Source of the DNA: Lepas anatifera | Lineage: Eukaryota; Arthropoda; Thecostraca; Lepadidae | DNA length: 64,000 bases | Direction: 5' to 3' | NCBI GenBank assembly: GCA_034440635.1 | Contig: JAOTON010002272.1 | Span: 914,501-978,500, forward strand | Part shown: one piece after another, positions 37,895 to 49,335 of the stretch | Numbering within the stretch: the first letter of the stretch is position 1 | How the letters are laid out: each line of letters starts with the position of its first letter | The notes under the pieces: model-generated | Database searches by the model: none | Seen by the model: the letters and a program-made list of their open reading frames with translations, nothing else | What the model was told of the DNA's origin: nothing | Program-made: the position numbers and the translations under genes

Positions 37895-39520
37895 ATGAGT
37901 GGGTTCGGTTGGGAGTCGGGTTTCTGTTGTGTCGGGGTTCGGTTGGGACTTAATGTATGGCGTGTTGGTGTTCGGTTGGGAGTTGGGTTTCTGTTGTGTC
38001 GGGGTTCGGTTGGGAGTTAGGTATATGGCGTGTTGGTGTTCGGTTGGGAGTTGGGTTCCTGACGTGTCGGAGTTCGGTTGGGAGTTGGGTATATGGCGTG
38101 TTGGTGTTCGGTGGGGAGTTGGGTTCCTGTTGTGTCGGGGTTCGGTTGGGAGTTAGGTACATGGCGTGTTGGTGTTCGGTTGGGAGTTGGGTTCCTGTTG
38201 TGTCGGGGTTCGGTTGGGAGTTAGGTACATGGCGTGTTGGTGTTCGGTTGGGAGTCGGGTTCCTGTTGTGTCGGGGTTCGGTTGGGAGTTGGGTATATGG
38301 CGTGTTGGTGTTCGGTTGGGAGTTGGGTTCCTGTTGTGTCGGGGTTCGGCTGGGAGTTAGGAATATGGCGTGTTGGTGTTCGGTTGGGAGTTGGGTTCCT
38401 GTTGTGTCGGGGTTCGGTTGGGAGTTGGGTATATGGCGTGTTGGGGTTCAGTTGGGAGTCGGGTTTCTGTTGTGTCGGGGTTCGGTTGGGAGTTAGGAAT
38501 ATGGCGTGTTGGTGTTCGGTTGGGAGTCGGGTTTCTGTTTGTCGGGGTTCGGTTGGGACTTAAGTGTATGGCGTGTTGGTGTTCGGTTGGGAGTTGGGTT
38601 TCTGTTGTGTCGGGGTTCGGTTGGGAGTTAGGTATATGGCGTGTTGGTGTTCGGTTGGGAGTTGGGTTCCTGACGTGTCGGAGTTCGGTTGGGAGTTGGG
38701 TATATGGCGTGTTGGTGTTCGGTGGGGAGTTGGGTTCCTGTTGTGTCGGGGTTCGGTTGGGAGTTAGGTACATGGCGTGTTGGTGTTCGGTTGGGAGTTG
38801 GGTTCCTGTTGTGTCGGGGTTCGGTTGGGAGTTAGGTACATGGCGTGTTGGTGTTCGGTTGGGAGTCGGGTTCCTGTTGTGTCGGGGTTCGGTTGGGAGT
38901 TGGGTATATGGCGTGTTGGTGTTCGGTTGGGAGTTGGGTTCCTGTTGTGTCGGGGTTCGGCTGGGAGTTAGAATATGGCGTGTTGGTGTTCGGTTGGGAG
39001 TTGGGTTCCTGTTGTGTCGGGGTTCGGTTGGGAGTTGGGTATATGGCGTGTTGGGGTTCAGTTGGGAGTCGGGTTTTGTTGTGTCGGGGTTCGGTTGGGA
39101 GTTAGGAATATGGCGTGTTGGTGTTCGGTTGGGAGTTGGGTTCCTGATGTGTCCGGGTTTAGGTTTGGAGTTAGGTATATGGCGTGTTGGTGTTCGGTTG
39201 GGAGTCGGGTTCCTGTTGTTTCGGGGTTCGGTTGGGAGTTAGGTATATGGCGTGTTGGTGTTCGGTTGGGAGTCTGGTTTCTGTTGTTTCGGGGTTCGGT
39301 TGGGAGTTAGGTATATGGCGTGTTGGTGTTCGGTTGGGAGTCTGGTTTCTGTTGTTTCGGGTTTAGGTTTGGAGTTAGGTATATGGCGTGTTGGTGTTCG
39401 GTTGGGAGTTGGGTTCCTGTTGTGTCGGGGTTCGGTTGGGAGTTGGGTATATGGCGTGTTGGGATTCAGTTGGCAGTTGGGTGCCTGTTATAGTAAGTTT
39501 CGGCTGAATGTTGGGCTCCA
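37895..39520 (+). repeat. 68-bp minisatellite with ~611-bp higher-order duplication
   Basis: About 24 units have the pattern GGCGTGTTGGTGTTCGGTTG, then GGAGTTGGGTTCCTGTTGTG, then TCGGGGTTCGG. Rare variants recur at a constant offset of about 611 bp: GACGTGTCGGAG at 38061 and 38672, GGTGGGGAG at 38110 and 38721, GGCTGGGAG at 38348 and 38959, and GGACTTAA near 37947 and 38557. Nine units were therefore copied together as one block. Open frames on both strands follow from stop-poor units and are not called as genes. Confidence 0.95.
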
Positions 39521-39660
39521 GCTATGTGTTGAGTTGGGGCTCGGCTGGCGCGGCTGCAGCCCAGCTGAGCGATGCAGTCACACCAGCTATGTGTTGAGTT
39601 GGGGCTGGCTGGCGCGGCTGCAGCGCCAGCTGAGCGGTGGAGTCACAGCAGCTATGTTTT
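39519..39660 (+). repeat. 65-bp tandem duplication
   Basis: CAGCTATGTGTTGAGTTGGG starts at 39519 and 39584, with a truncated third start at 39649. The units share GGCTGGCGCGGCTGCAGC. Confidence 0.9.
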
Positions 39661-40329
39661 TCCGGCAGCTGCCAGCCGCCAAGCCAGGCAAAAACGACTG
39701 TCGTGCGCGGCGGGGCCCCAAACTGGGTCGTACGGGAAGTGACGGGCGACAGCTCAGTCATCGGTGCACAGGTGGAGCGACGCAGCATCGGCGGGGGCAG
39801 AGGTCCAGGGGGCAGGCAGCATTTGCACGGTACCACCCAGCCAGGCTAGCAGGCTGTCATAAGTTCAGTGATTCGGGGTTCAAAGCAATGGATTAAACGA
39901 AAGGAAATTGAGGTACTGAGGGCTTTCTTCTTTTCCCAATGGCCTCAGCAGAAGTGAATAAATTAGTTGCCCGGATACAAGCAACGAGGGTTTATAACTG
40001 ACTGAATAGGAACGACACTAATCAAAACTGAAGGTTTCACCATTTTCATTCAAGGTCACACCTATACTACAGAAACTGCATTAACACTCCACTGTGAGCT
40101 TACTTTATTTTGCTTCAGGAGCCGTAAAAATCGCCTAACCTGGCGTTACACAGATCACCCAGTAAAAAGACAGCCACGGGTTATCTGTTTGTCACGTAAC
40201 ACTACACCACATCACAAATTTACAAACAATTAGAAACACCGTAAATGTACACGTAAACATGCACAAATCATTTCAGCTGTCACATGACTCAGCCCATTCA
40301 GGAAATTCTTAATGTGATAAGCATTAGTC
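39661..40329. other. Unannotated stretch
   Basis: No supportable gene. A 39652-39896 plus frame starting MFFRQLPAAK lies just after the 65-bp duplication but overlaps other frames of equal quality. Confidence 0.3.
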
Positions 40330-41740
40330 TATAAAAACTGATTAATTTTTAATTAAGGAGCCAAAAAGCCAAAAGTTTTTAAGTATTTTATTAGATTATA
40401 AGAAGTTTAAAATTTATTTTATAAAAATTTTAATAATAATTATTTATTATAATATAAGTACACTAAGTGCATTTTTAGAATAGTATTTTATTATTAAGTG
40501 TATGTTTATGTATGATTTTAATGTAATATATGGGTGTATAAAAATAAAAATTTTATAAAGTAATAAATATCTGTTGTAGAATAAGTGAAGAATCATATTA
40601 GTATTGTAAGTAAAAATGTTATTAATGAAGTACTAAATAAATTATAACCTGAATCTTAACCATTATAGAACTAAGTACTTTTAATATTTATATATAAATA
40701 CATTATTTGCCCTGGTGATGTAAATAGGTAACAACCAATAAAAACCTTCCTTATTTTATATTTAACTTTATGAGAAAGTTATTATTTAATGAGGACGGGG
40801 TTTAAACTAACCAGAGATTTTAGTTAATGTAAACCAAGCTATATTTTTTAAAATTTATAAAAAAAGAAGAACTTAAAATCATAGCTGAAAGGTAAGTTAG
40901 CCTTTTGTGTAAAACTTTTGATAATAGATATGTTGTAAAATTGTAAATTTAAGATGAAATGTTTAAAAATAAGGTAAGTGTAAATAAAAATAAAAATGAA
41001 ACAACTTACACATTATTTTTAATAAAATACTAAATTTATTTATATTCCGTAAAAAAGGCTGCTTTATACTGCCAGGCAAAGAAGAAGAATCCTTACTGTA
41101 TACAAGTAACTAAAAACTATAATATAAGATATTTTCAAAAGACAACGAGATGTTTAAGACGAAACTGCCTTTTACAATACATGTTAATCTATTAAAAGAG
41201 GTTAAAATAGAAATAAGATTAAAAAAACTAACAAGAAAAATAAATCTGTATTTACAAATATAAAATTATAAGTGATTTTAAAAATACGACTAGTTGGTTA
41301 ATTTAAAGCTCTAAAACGAAAATAAAAATACCTAGAACTTGTTATTTTTTAGAAAAATATGTATCTTTCGGAAATAATATATTATTTTCATAAGAAATAA
41401 AAAAAAGATATTTAGTTAATAATTAATGTTATTAAATTATCTTTAAGAGTACATAAAACAAGCGAAAATAAGTACGAAAACAACTAATTTACTAGGATTT
41501 TAAAAGAAAGAAGCTAAAAAAAAGAATTTATAAAAATACAAAAAGTTTGTTATATAAACTTGTTTTTTTGATAATTTTGTATATTTGTTATGGATTTTCT
41601 AGCATTGGGATAGAAGAAAAAATAAAAAAGAATTTATATGAAAAAGTCCTGGGCTAAAAATTAAAATATAAATAAATAATGTTTTATTTTTTTATTTTTT
41701 TGTTTTTTAATATTCAGACCAAAACAATACTTTTATCGAG
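40330..41740. other. AT-rich noncoding island
   Basis: About 1.4 kb with a GC content I estimate at 15-20%, in sharp contrast to both flanks. G exceeds C on the plus strand. Stops interrupt every frame, so it is not protein-coding under the standard code. A segment at 40861-40920 (AAGAAGAACTTAAAATC ... TAGCCTTTTGTGTAA) loosely recalls a conserved stretch of organellar large-subunit rRNA. The resemblance is weak. A nuclear copy of organellar DNA is one possibility; simple AT-rich intergenic DNA is another. Confidence 0.6.
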
Positions 41741-43614
41741 CAGACCCTGATTCAACCCAGACTTGAGAACTCATCCTGGCTGGAGAAAATGAATCGGTGA
41801 GTCGCAGACGACTATGAATAACCAAACACTGAGCTGGTTATTCACGACTTTGTGTAGGAGGCTTTTAACCCGAACAGAGCGCTTCGATTAAAAAATAACT
41901 GTTCACTGAATGTTGACATCATAATTATTTAAAAAAATCATTTCCATTTGCTTAAAAATATTGGGGCTAGAGCTGCTCAATAACATCAGAGTTGCATAAA
42001 AATTATTGATTAGTTCACGAAAAGCCTTCTGAAGGTAGAATGTCATCTATGAGGATTATGGGAATGACAAAAACCTTTGAAAAAACTGATAGAAAGCAGA
42101 AAGCCAGAGCTAAACTCATCCCCAAAACCGGGACTTTATTGAAAATGTGACAATGAGAAAAATTTCCTAAAACTGTTGCTAAAACTAACAGAAACAAAAA
42201 ATACAAATGACAACCTTAAAATACGGACTTCAATTCCTACACAACAGCATAGTTGTATTCGAATTTTCTTCTACGAGTTATCGAATTAAAAAGGTAAGCA
42301 AATAGGCAAGGTCGTGATTTGAAAACGTGTATGTGAGGAAAAAGATCGTGACCAGTGCTATGCACGCCTTCATATCAAAAGAATGCAACGGACCTTACAG
42401 AAGAAATGGCAGAGCTATAACGAGTTGATCAGAACTTCTATTTTTGAGATAAGGGTATTCCAGGAAAAAGTCCCAGACATCATGGAGTATAACTCGCCTG
42501 GCAGTAATACCCTGAACCCCATACTTCCTCTTGAACTGTGACATACGGGACTAACATACGGGAACTCACAGTTGAGACATTTTTAATTCTATCGACGACA
42601 CATAAATTTGCTCGAGGTCTTGAAAGCAAAGTAGCAAGGGTAAATATCCGTAAGATATGTACTGATGTCCATTTTTGAGTGGATGCCACGGTCATACTGG
42701 TTGCTCTTTTTGCTCACTTTGCATTGATATGAAATAAGAGGTGTCCCAAACACTCACGTTCGAGGCAACGGGCCCTGGAGGCAGGGATTCTTGACGAGCC
42801 GTTCGGGTTCAGGGCGTCATGTCGTCACAAAACACTCATCACCTGTGCCAGCAACAGCCGGCTTTGATCCGGTCGCCCCGGTTTCAACTGATCCAACTGA
42901 TTCAATAACGGCATCAGAAGGCGAGAGTCTAGAGACAACAGCCGGAAAGTGTGGTGTGAAGCTGGACCAGTTATGTTTGACAATGGCTGGAACGTGCGGT
43001 TCAGGCTCGGCAACCTCCGTTATAAAATGGCCTCCGAGAGAGCCAGAACCACGGTTCAACCTGGACTACCAGCACACTGTACTGAACCCGTTTCTCATTT
43101 CTAACGGTTTCTTCAACTCCCGCTGAGTTCTTTCAGTTCATACAGATTTTTTATTGCCAAGCATCCGTTTTCCTCTAGCTAAGAACGGACCACGAAGCGG
43201 GCAGAGCCAGCGCCATAGTAGCTGTCATCTCACGACAGGCAGAGCCATCTGCGCGGGTCCCATCCGTACTACGGCTCAACTAGCCAGCAACTGAGATCAC
43301 CATCATACGACTGAAACGCAGAAGCGGAGAAACGAAACAGCTTAAAACACTATAAAATAATATATCATTGTTTTTTAATTACAGGCTTTCAAAGTCAGGC
43401 CTATATTTTGAGACCGTCGCAATCACGCAGTCGCACCGGTTCGCCTGCACTGTAGACCGAGTGGTGATTGTCATAACGTCATATAATCAGGTTATACGTC
43501 AAGTTCAACCAACATGAATGCCAAGGTCAAGGGTCACAGGTCAAGGTCACTGACCCCAGTATTCCGGTCAGATGTCATTATTCAGTATGAGGTATGTTAT
43601 GCTATGACTTCATA
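41741..43614. other. Unannotated stretch
   Basis: No supportable gene. At 42791-43126 both strands have open frames (plus 111 codons without ATG; minus 80 codons), and I could not choose between them. Confidence 0.3.
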
Positions 43615-44429
43615 CAGGGTGTTTCAAAAAGAATGATATTTTTTAAATGTTCAGTAAATGACTAAAAATCCTTCAAATCCAACCACAAAACGCTCATTTT
43701 AATGATAAATTGTGGGACATTTTCATAAAAACATGTTTCATTTACATAAAATATTTTCCCCCGTCTTAAATGTACTCAGAAAAATGATGCAAGAAACATA
43801 ATAGGTACATGCCGGCTTATATTTGAGAAAACGGAACTGTCAGCACTCTAAAAAGGCTTTAGCACACAAAAATGGCACGTGAGCATGCACATCAAAGGCA
43901 CAAAATTCAGTAATATGGCAGGTTTAAAGTCTTTGGCTCAAACTCCATATGGTTCATTGACTTACCTTCCATATGAATGACTGGAAACGGCGGACACAGC
44001 GCAAAAGACGCCACTGTTAACCGCAGAACAAGGGACACGGACCAATTGGGGATTGCTTGCTTGGACCCGAGCTCTCCTAAGCTTGAGAGGTGAGTTTTTT
44101 AGAATTAATTTCCAGGGGCAATGTGCGTGTGGACTGTGATGTACCGCAGTGACGATGTAATGTTTGCAGTGTCATTGGCGTGATACTTGTCACGTGATAC
44201 GCGCGTGATTTCTACGAACATTTTCGATGAAGGCAAAATAGACAGTATTTTTCAACTCCTTTTTAAGACTACTTTTAACTAGTAAAAATATCAAAACAGT
44301 TATCAAAATACAAATAATCGTAAATGACCCAAAATTTTCTCTCGATCGATATGTAAATCATACCACAACAACCTATTTATAACTGCATTATGATGAATTC
44401 AAAAATATCATTCTTTATGAAACACCCTG
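43615..44429 (+). mobile_element. Tc1/mariner-like non-autonomous element
   Basis: The 815-bp element lies between TA dinucleotides (43613-43614 and 44430-44431). Its terminal inverted repeats run about 29 bp with one mismatch, starting CAGGGTGTTTCAAAAAGAAT on the left and CAGGGTGTTTCATAAAGAAT read inward from the right. TA duplication with CAGGGTG-type ends is typical of the Tc1/mariner superfamily. The interior has no transposase-length frame. Confidence 0.9.
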
Positions 44430-44442
44430 TAGTTAAGGCTAC

Positions 44443-44481
44443 TCAAGGTCAAGGTCAAGGTCAAGGTCAAAGGTCAAGGCC
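44443..44481 (+). repeat. AAGGTC hexamer tandem repeat
   Basis: TCAAGGTCA repeats head-to-tail about five to six times directly beside the Tc1/mariner-like element. Each unit matches the extended half-site (TCAAGGTCA) bound by monomeric nuclear receptors of the FTZ-F1/ERR type; binding here is only inferred. Confidence 0.85.
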
Positions 44482-45055
44482 AAAGTTCCCCTCAGATTCC
44501 CGCCCAAAGGCTGCTGTGGTACCAGTTAAATTGTACATTATTGTGAATATGTCACATTGTTACACCATGGGTCATTGACCTTAAATGACCTTGACCTCAA
44601 ACTTTTAAAGAAAATAGTGTGGTACTTTCCCTCTATGACCTTAGTTCACTTTTGGTGTATTCCCGGTTATTTTCCGCATAATTACGGCACTTCCCAATAG
44701 GTCTCAAGTACGGCCCAGATTTGACCTTTACGACCTCGTTTGACCTTAACCTTTTCTACTACCACTCGTTTAACTTTGAAGATATTGACCTAGGTAAATG
44801 AAACTTAGTCATAATGTATATCACTATCGCCCCACGCGCCCTCCAACGTACGTTTTTCTAACCCCCTTGGCTTCTGAGATCTCAGGGGAAATTTGAGGAC
44901 CCCCTCCACTGTGCATTGACGCCAGGCCCTTCTTGTCTAGTCTATTGTCTATTGTCTATTCGTGCATCTATTGTCTATTCTTTAAGTCGATTGTGCAGCA
45001 AAATCCGATGAATACGGAATGTGGTTTTTGGCGAATGGTTTAGCAACAATGTTAA
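44482..45055. other. Unannotated AGGTCA-rich stretch
   Basis: Scattered TGACCT/AGGTCA half-sites occur up to about 44760, and a CTATTGT-type short repeat occurs near 44938-44985. No gene seen. Confidence 0.4.
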
Positions 45056-45505
45056 AGGGAATGTGGCACCTTCATAACGTGATTTTAACTGAGATAGCCA
45101 AGTTGTAAAGCAGGTCGGAAAACCCGGTACTCCATATATCATTTGCCTTGGAACTCGATATTTCCGTAGAAAAAAGCTAAAACCTACCTGACACCAGCCC
45201 CCTCATCAGCCCCTCGCCGGGCGACCTGTGTTGTGAGCTGCTGGTGTGACGACATATGCTGACGTCACGATGAACATCAGCCAATCGAAGCCCTTGAAGC
45301 GTTTCAAGTATGGTAGTGGTTGCCAGATCATGACATCATCCACAGGCAGATATTTATTTATTTTCCTAGAGGAGTATTTTTTAAAACAAAATATTGAGCT
45401 TCTTGAACATTTTTCAGATAAATCAGGAGTGGTTTCATTATTTTTGGCTAAAAGTACGCCTAATTTCACTAAATTCCAGGATTCGACCAAGGTACCACAT
45501 TCCCT
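45056..45505 (+). mobile_element. TTAA-flanked MITE, about 450 bp
   Basis: The ends AGGGAATGTGGCACCTT (left) and AGGGAATGTGGTACCTT (read inward from the right) match at 16 of 17 positions and sit inside TTAA on both sides (45052-45055 and 45506-45509). TTAA duplication suggests a piggyBac-type mobiliser, although these ends begin AGGG rather than CCC. A plus frame of 87 codons inside is not recognised as transposase. A solo end of the same type lies at 22052-22072. Confidence 0.85.
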
Positions 45506-45850
45506 TTAAGCTTTCATACTCACCGGGCCTAAGAAGGTACAAAATTCTCATTTATAATTCATAATCCAGCTTGCGACATAAATTACACCTCTGAGGACCG
45601 TTCCAGCTGGGATGAACACCCACACGTGATTAATCAGCGCGTTCATTATATATGCTGATGTGAAGCTCGTCCCAATTCACGGCAGACGGCAGAATTTACG
45701 GCGCGCCATCTGTCACGCTACATACAACAGTGGCCCAGTGGGGCGCAGGAGCTGGGACGAGACGGCACGCGGTCTCCACGGGCCTGAGTTACCGCCGCAG
45801 CTCCGGCAACGCCCGCGCGCCCCGGCTACCAACGCCAGACTGACCTGGGA

Positions 45851-46370
45851 GCAGTAGCTGGCTCTCCACTGGAGGAGCAGCAGTTGGCTCTCCACTGGAG
45901 GAGCAGCAGCTGGCTCTCCACTGGAGAAGCAGCAGCCTGGCTCTCCACTGGAGGAGCAGTAGCCTGACTCTCAACTGGAGGAGCAGTACCTGGCTCTCCA
46001 CTGGAGGACCAGTACCTGGCTCTCCACTGGAGGAGCAGTAGTTGGCTCTCCACTGGAGGAGCAGTAGCTGGCTCTCCACTGGAGGAGCAGTAGCTGGCTC
46101 TCCACTGGAGGAGCAGTAGCTTGGCTCTCCACTGGAAGAGCAGTACCCAGCTCTCCACAGGAAGAGCAGACCCGGCTCTCCACAGGAAGAACAGATCCAG
46201 CTCTCCACTGGAGGAGCAGACCCAGCTCTCCACAGGAAGAGCAGACCCGGCTCTCCACTGGAAGAGCAGACCCGGCTCTCCACTGGAGGAGCAGACCCAG
46301 CTCTGCTCTGTAGGAGAAATACCCAGCTCTGCTCTGGAGGGGAAATACACGGCTCTCCACTGAGGGAGCA
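45851..46370 (-). repeat. 26-27 bp minisatellite, about 19 copies
   Basis: The unit is GCTCTCCACTGGAGGAGCAG followed by TAGCTG. The left part carries GGAGGAGCAGYAG and the right part CAGGAAGAGCAGACCC, so variants are regionally sorted. Many units contain the short palindrome CTCCACTGGAG. Open minus frames up to 181 codons are repeat by-products. Confidence 0.94.
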
Positions 46371-46840
46371 TACTATCCGGAGAGCTTTCGGCTCAAACGC
46401 TCTTGGGCTAATATTTCCATATTTATGTCCTGTTATACCTACGTATAGTCATCCGGGCAGAAAATACAGCGGTTCCCGCTCGGTTTCGGTTTGGATATAT
46501 ACGGTTTTGGAGATCAGATCAATTTATTCAGAGGCTCCAGCGGGATCTAAACACGCCACCGGCGGCTTAGGAGATGCTATCCACTATACACTTGGATGCT
46601 ATCCACAAAGCCACCCGTCCCCTGCCTGCCAAACACCGACAGGCAGCAATTTCCAGCGGGGCGGCTGTGACCTAGAGCCCGGTCATTTCCTCCGCCAACT
46701 ACCGCAATGTTAGCGGCGATAAGGCCGGAGGCCAGCTACAGCGCTGCACTTCAGCCTAATTGCGTATTAGGCCCGGCACAGCCGGAGCGTACACTCACCG
46801 GCGCTTCAGCCGGCGATAAATAATCGTCGGTAACGTCTCG
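46371..46840. other. Unannotated stretch
   Basis: No supportable gene or repeat seen. Confidence 0.3.
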
Positions 46841-46945
46841 ACGAGGTTTAACAATCGCCAGGGTTGTTTCACCACTTCAAGCGCGGTTAAACAACCACCG
46901 GGGTAGTCTCACGACTTCACGCGAGGTTTGCCAGCCCCTGGAACA
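46841..46945 (+). repeat. ~40-bp tandem repeat, locus 1
   Basis: About three imperfect units like CACTTCACGCGAGGTTTAAC followed by AACCACCGGGGTAGTCT start near 46841, 46881 and 46921. The same unit recurs at 48690-48805. Confidence 0.75.
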
Positions 46946-48689
46946 GTCGTTAAGATGTTGAGCAGCCGTCAGAACAGCCCTACCATTTCGCGATGTTACA
47001 CAGTGACCACTTCTCCCTTTTCCTCGATTTGTTTCCATATATGGCGACGGAGCAGCAGTGGGGAGGAGAAAGCCCGCGAGCCGACCCCCAGCCTGGTCAC
47101 GAGCTCCGATGTCGCAGGACTTGGAACTGAAGAGCGCCATCAGGGCACCGGGCGTGGTCGAAGGCCCACTCTACACCCCTGGCCAGTTACTAATACACGT
47201 ACGGCCATAAGCCAACACACAGCGCCGCGCGTCACATATCATCAATAAGCAGAATGCAACTCTGCGTTCGAAATAAAGATAAGTAAAAAAAAGCGCGAAG
47301 TGACCAGACGCCGTTTTCTTTTTCTTTTTCGAACATCGTTATTGGCGCAAGCCTATCGTAAGCTGCACATAGTGGACTGTTTCGATAGCACGTCTCTGAA
47401 AGACCCTCATCCCGCTTAAGGTGTGGTCCAGGGTTCACCCTTGGGAAGAAAGTTATCTTTTATATCTCTGAACGATCAAACGTTTCACCTGCCTTCTGGC
47501 AAGCAAACCATCTATGTGTACGATGCAAAATCTCCTGACTCTGACACTACAGCGAAGACCCGTCAGCCAAAACAGTGTGCGGAAAATACGCTTGGAAGTT
47601 TTTTTCACGACTGGTTCGCTCACGCTATATAGAGAGAAAGTTGAAACGGAACTCCACCGTTCAGGCTCGGCCAATGAGATCTGTTTTACATATGGCACAG
47701 GATAGCTGAAACAAGGCAAGCAAAGGGCGGCTTGGTAACCAGTATGATTTGACAAAAATATTGTTGCTGACAAATCGCCCGATCAATTTGAAGGATTTTC
47801 TATTTTTCCCAGAAATTTGTTAAATACAATAAAATGTTAGATGTTTCTACTGTGAATTCAAATTATGTTTCAAATAATTCCAGCAGCCTCCCGAGCAGGC
47901 AGAGTGTTGCCTGTGACGTTAGCAGTGTTGTTAAAGGTTTTATTGAAGGTTTTAGGCAGTTAACATGACACTCTGCAGGCATTAAAAAATTGTCTTGCTT
48001 GCTATTTGGGTATCAGAGCGCACCAAACCACGGGTTCATACAGCGCCCCTAAAACTGCACTGACGGACGTTTTTATGCGGGATATATTTTTATGTGCTTG
48101 TTATGAAAGTAGTCAGTCATTTCTAAATATCTTTCAAATCAATATGGTATCATTCTAATCGAGGTGTTGTCATCTTGTTTGAAATTTTCATCGCTTTGAA
48201 GCGCCAAATTCTTAACGGGAACCCTCTAAACGGAGAGCTTGCAAATGATTGTAATGTTATATATCAACCGAACATCAGTTGACATCGAATAATCGTGACG
48301 TCATGAGTCCAGCCTTCCCTAGGATCATTAAAACCAACTTAAACCAGACTCAAGTAAAGCTGGACTCAACGTTGTAGAATCAGACGGAAACAGGTGCGAT
48401 TCAAAATTCACTACCCAGTTTGGTTATATCATAGCCAAACCCACATCCCACACTGATGCGTGTCTACCCAGGGTGGTGAAGGACTCTGCCCACATTGGCG
48501 TCTACACTGACACAGTCCTGACCACAGTCCTGACCCATGTGCCACACTAACGTGCCACTATTATGGCGTTCTCATTGGATTGTCCACAGTGGGAAGCAAA
48601 ATCCCTCCGAATAATGTGAACGTGACGCAAATTAAGCGAGAGGGGTGCTATAGAGTTCCGAACCGATTGTGTTCAACCACCACCTCTCA
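46946..48689. other. Unannotated stretch with one doubtful frame
   Basis: At 47423-47632 a plus frame without ATG reads like protein (SFISLNDQTFHLPSGKQTIY) and follows a pyrimidine-rich AG near 47420, so a terminal exon is conceivable. Not called. A minus 106-codon frame overlaps it. Confidence 0.25.
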
Positions 48690-48805
48690 CCACTTCACGT
48701 GAGGTCCAACAACCACCAACTGGTCAGTCTCACCGCTGCAGGCGGGGTTTAACAACCAAAAAGGAAGTAGCACCACTTCGCGTGAGCGCTAACAATCGCC
48801 AGGCC
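48690..48805 (+). repeat. ~41-bp tandem repeat, locus 2
   Basis: Three imperfect units, with GTGAGGTCCAACAACC near 48699, GCGGGGTTTAACAACC near 48740 and GTGAGCGCTAACAATCGCC near 48782, match the family at 46841-46945. Confidence 0.75.
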
Positions 48806-48810
48806 GGCCG

Positions 48811-48893
48811 GCGACATGTCGGCGGTCCAGCGGTGCTACTGCCCGTCCAACGGGCGACATGTCGGGGGTCCAGCGGTGCTGCCGCCCGTCCAA
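48811..48893 (+). repeat. 43-bp tandem duplication
   Basis: GCGACATGTCGGCGGTCCAG begins a unit at 48811 that is repeated at 48854, with CGGTGCT and GCCCGTCCAA blocks in common. Confidence 0.9.
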
Positions 48894-49189
48894 TGACGGC
48901 GGTCCCCAGGGGAGGCTGGACCGGCCGAGTCCGGGGACCGTAGCCACTTCATTAGGCGTCCGCCGCCGACACGCGGCCCCGCCGGCCCCAGCGTCGGCCG
49001 GCTGACGACAGTCCGCCGACCGGGCCGGGATGAAACACGCCGCCGTCAGGTGAAAGTGGCGCGCCCGGCGGCTCACATCTCCATACAGCTGCTGCTGCTG
49101 CGGCCGCTTACACTGCGGCCTACACACCGTCTCAGCACACAGTCAGCACAGTGGGCTCTGAGGCTCGACGACCCACCAACTTCTGAGGC

Positions 49190-49335
49190 CAGGCGGTGCT
49201 GCCGACTCGCACCCCGTTGGAAGGGTATATTTGTTACCAGCAATTCTTTGTTCTGTATTTCTGTAGGAGATTTGAACCCGCGTGAGCAACGTGGAATCCA
49301 AACTCGCTATCACAGCGCCACTGCAATCCCCTAGC
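49190..49335 (-). mobile_element. Possible tRNA-derived SINE, family B
   Basis: On the minus strand, GGGGATTGCAGTGGCGCTG starts near 49331 and is followed by CACGCGGGTTCAAATC, a perfect pol III B-box type sequence, near 49268. A downstream block ATACCCTTCCAACGGG near 49216 recurs at the very end of the window. The A box is poor, so tRNA origin is inferred. Confidence 0.5.

Noticed and set aside
38370..39242. 290-codon plus frame and antisense Pro/Thr/Asn-rich frames
   Set aside because: By-products of the 68-bp tandem repeat; both strands are equally open.
40800..40930. Large-subunit rRNA gene
   Set aside because: Only short AT-rich stretches resemble conserved rRNA. The strongly conserved peptidyl-transferase segments were not seen, so it is kept only as a question about the island.
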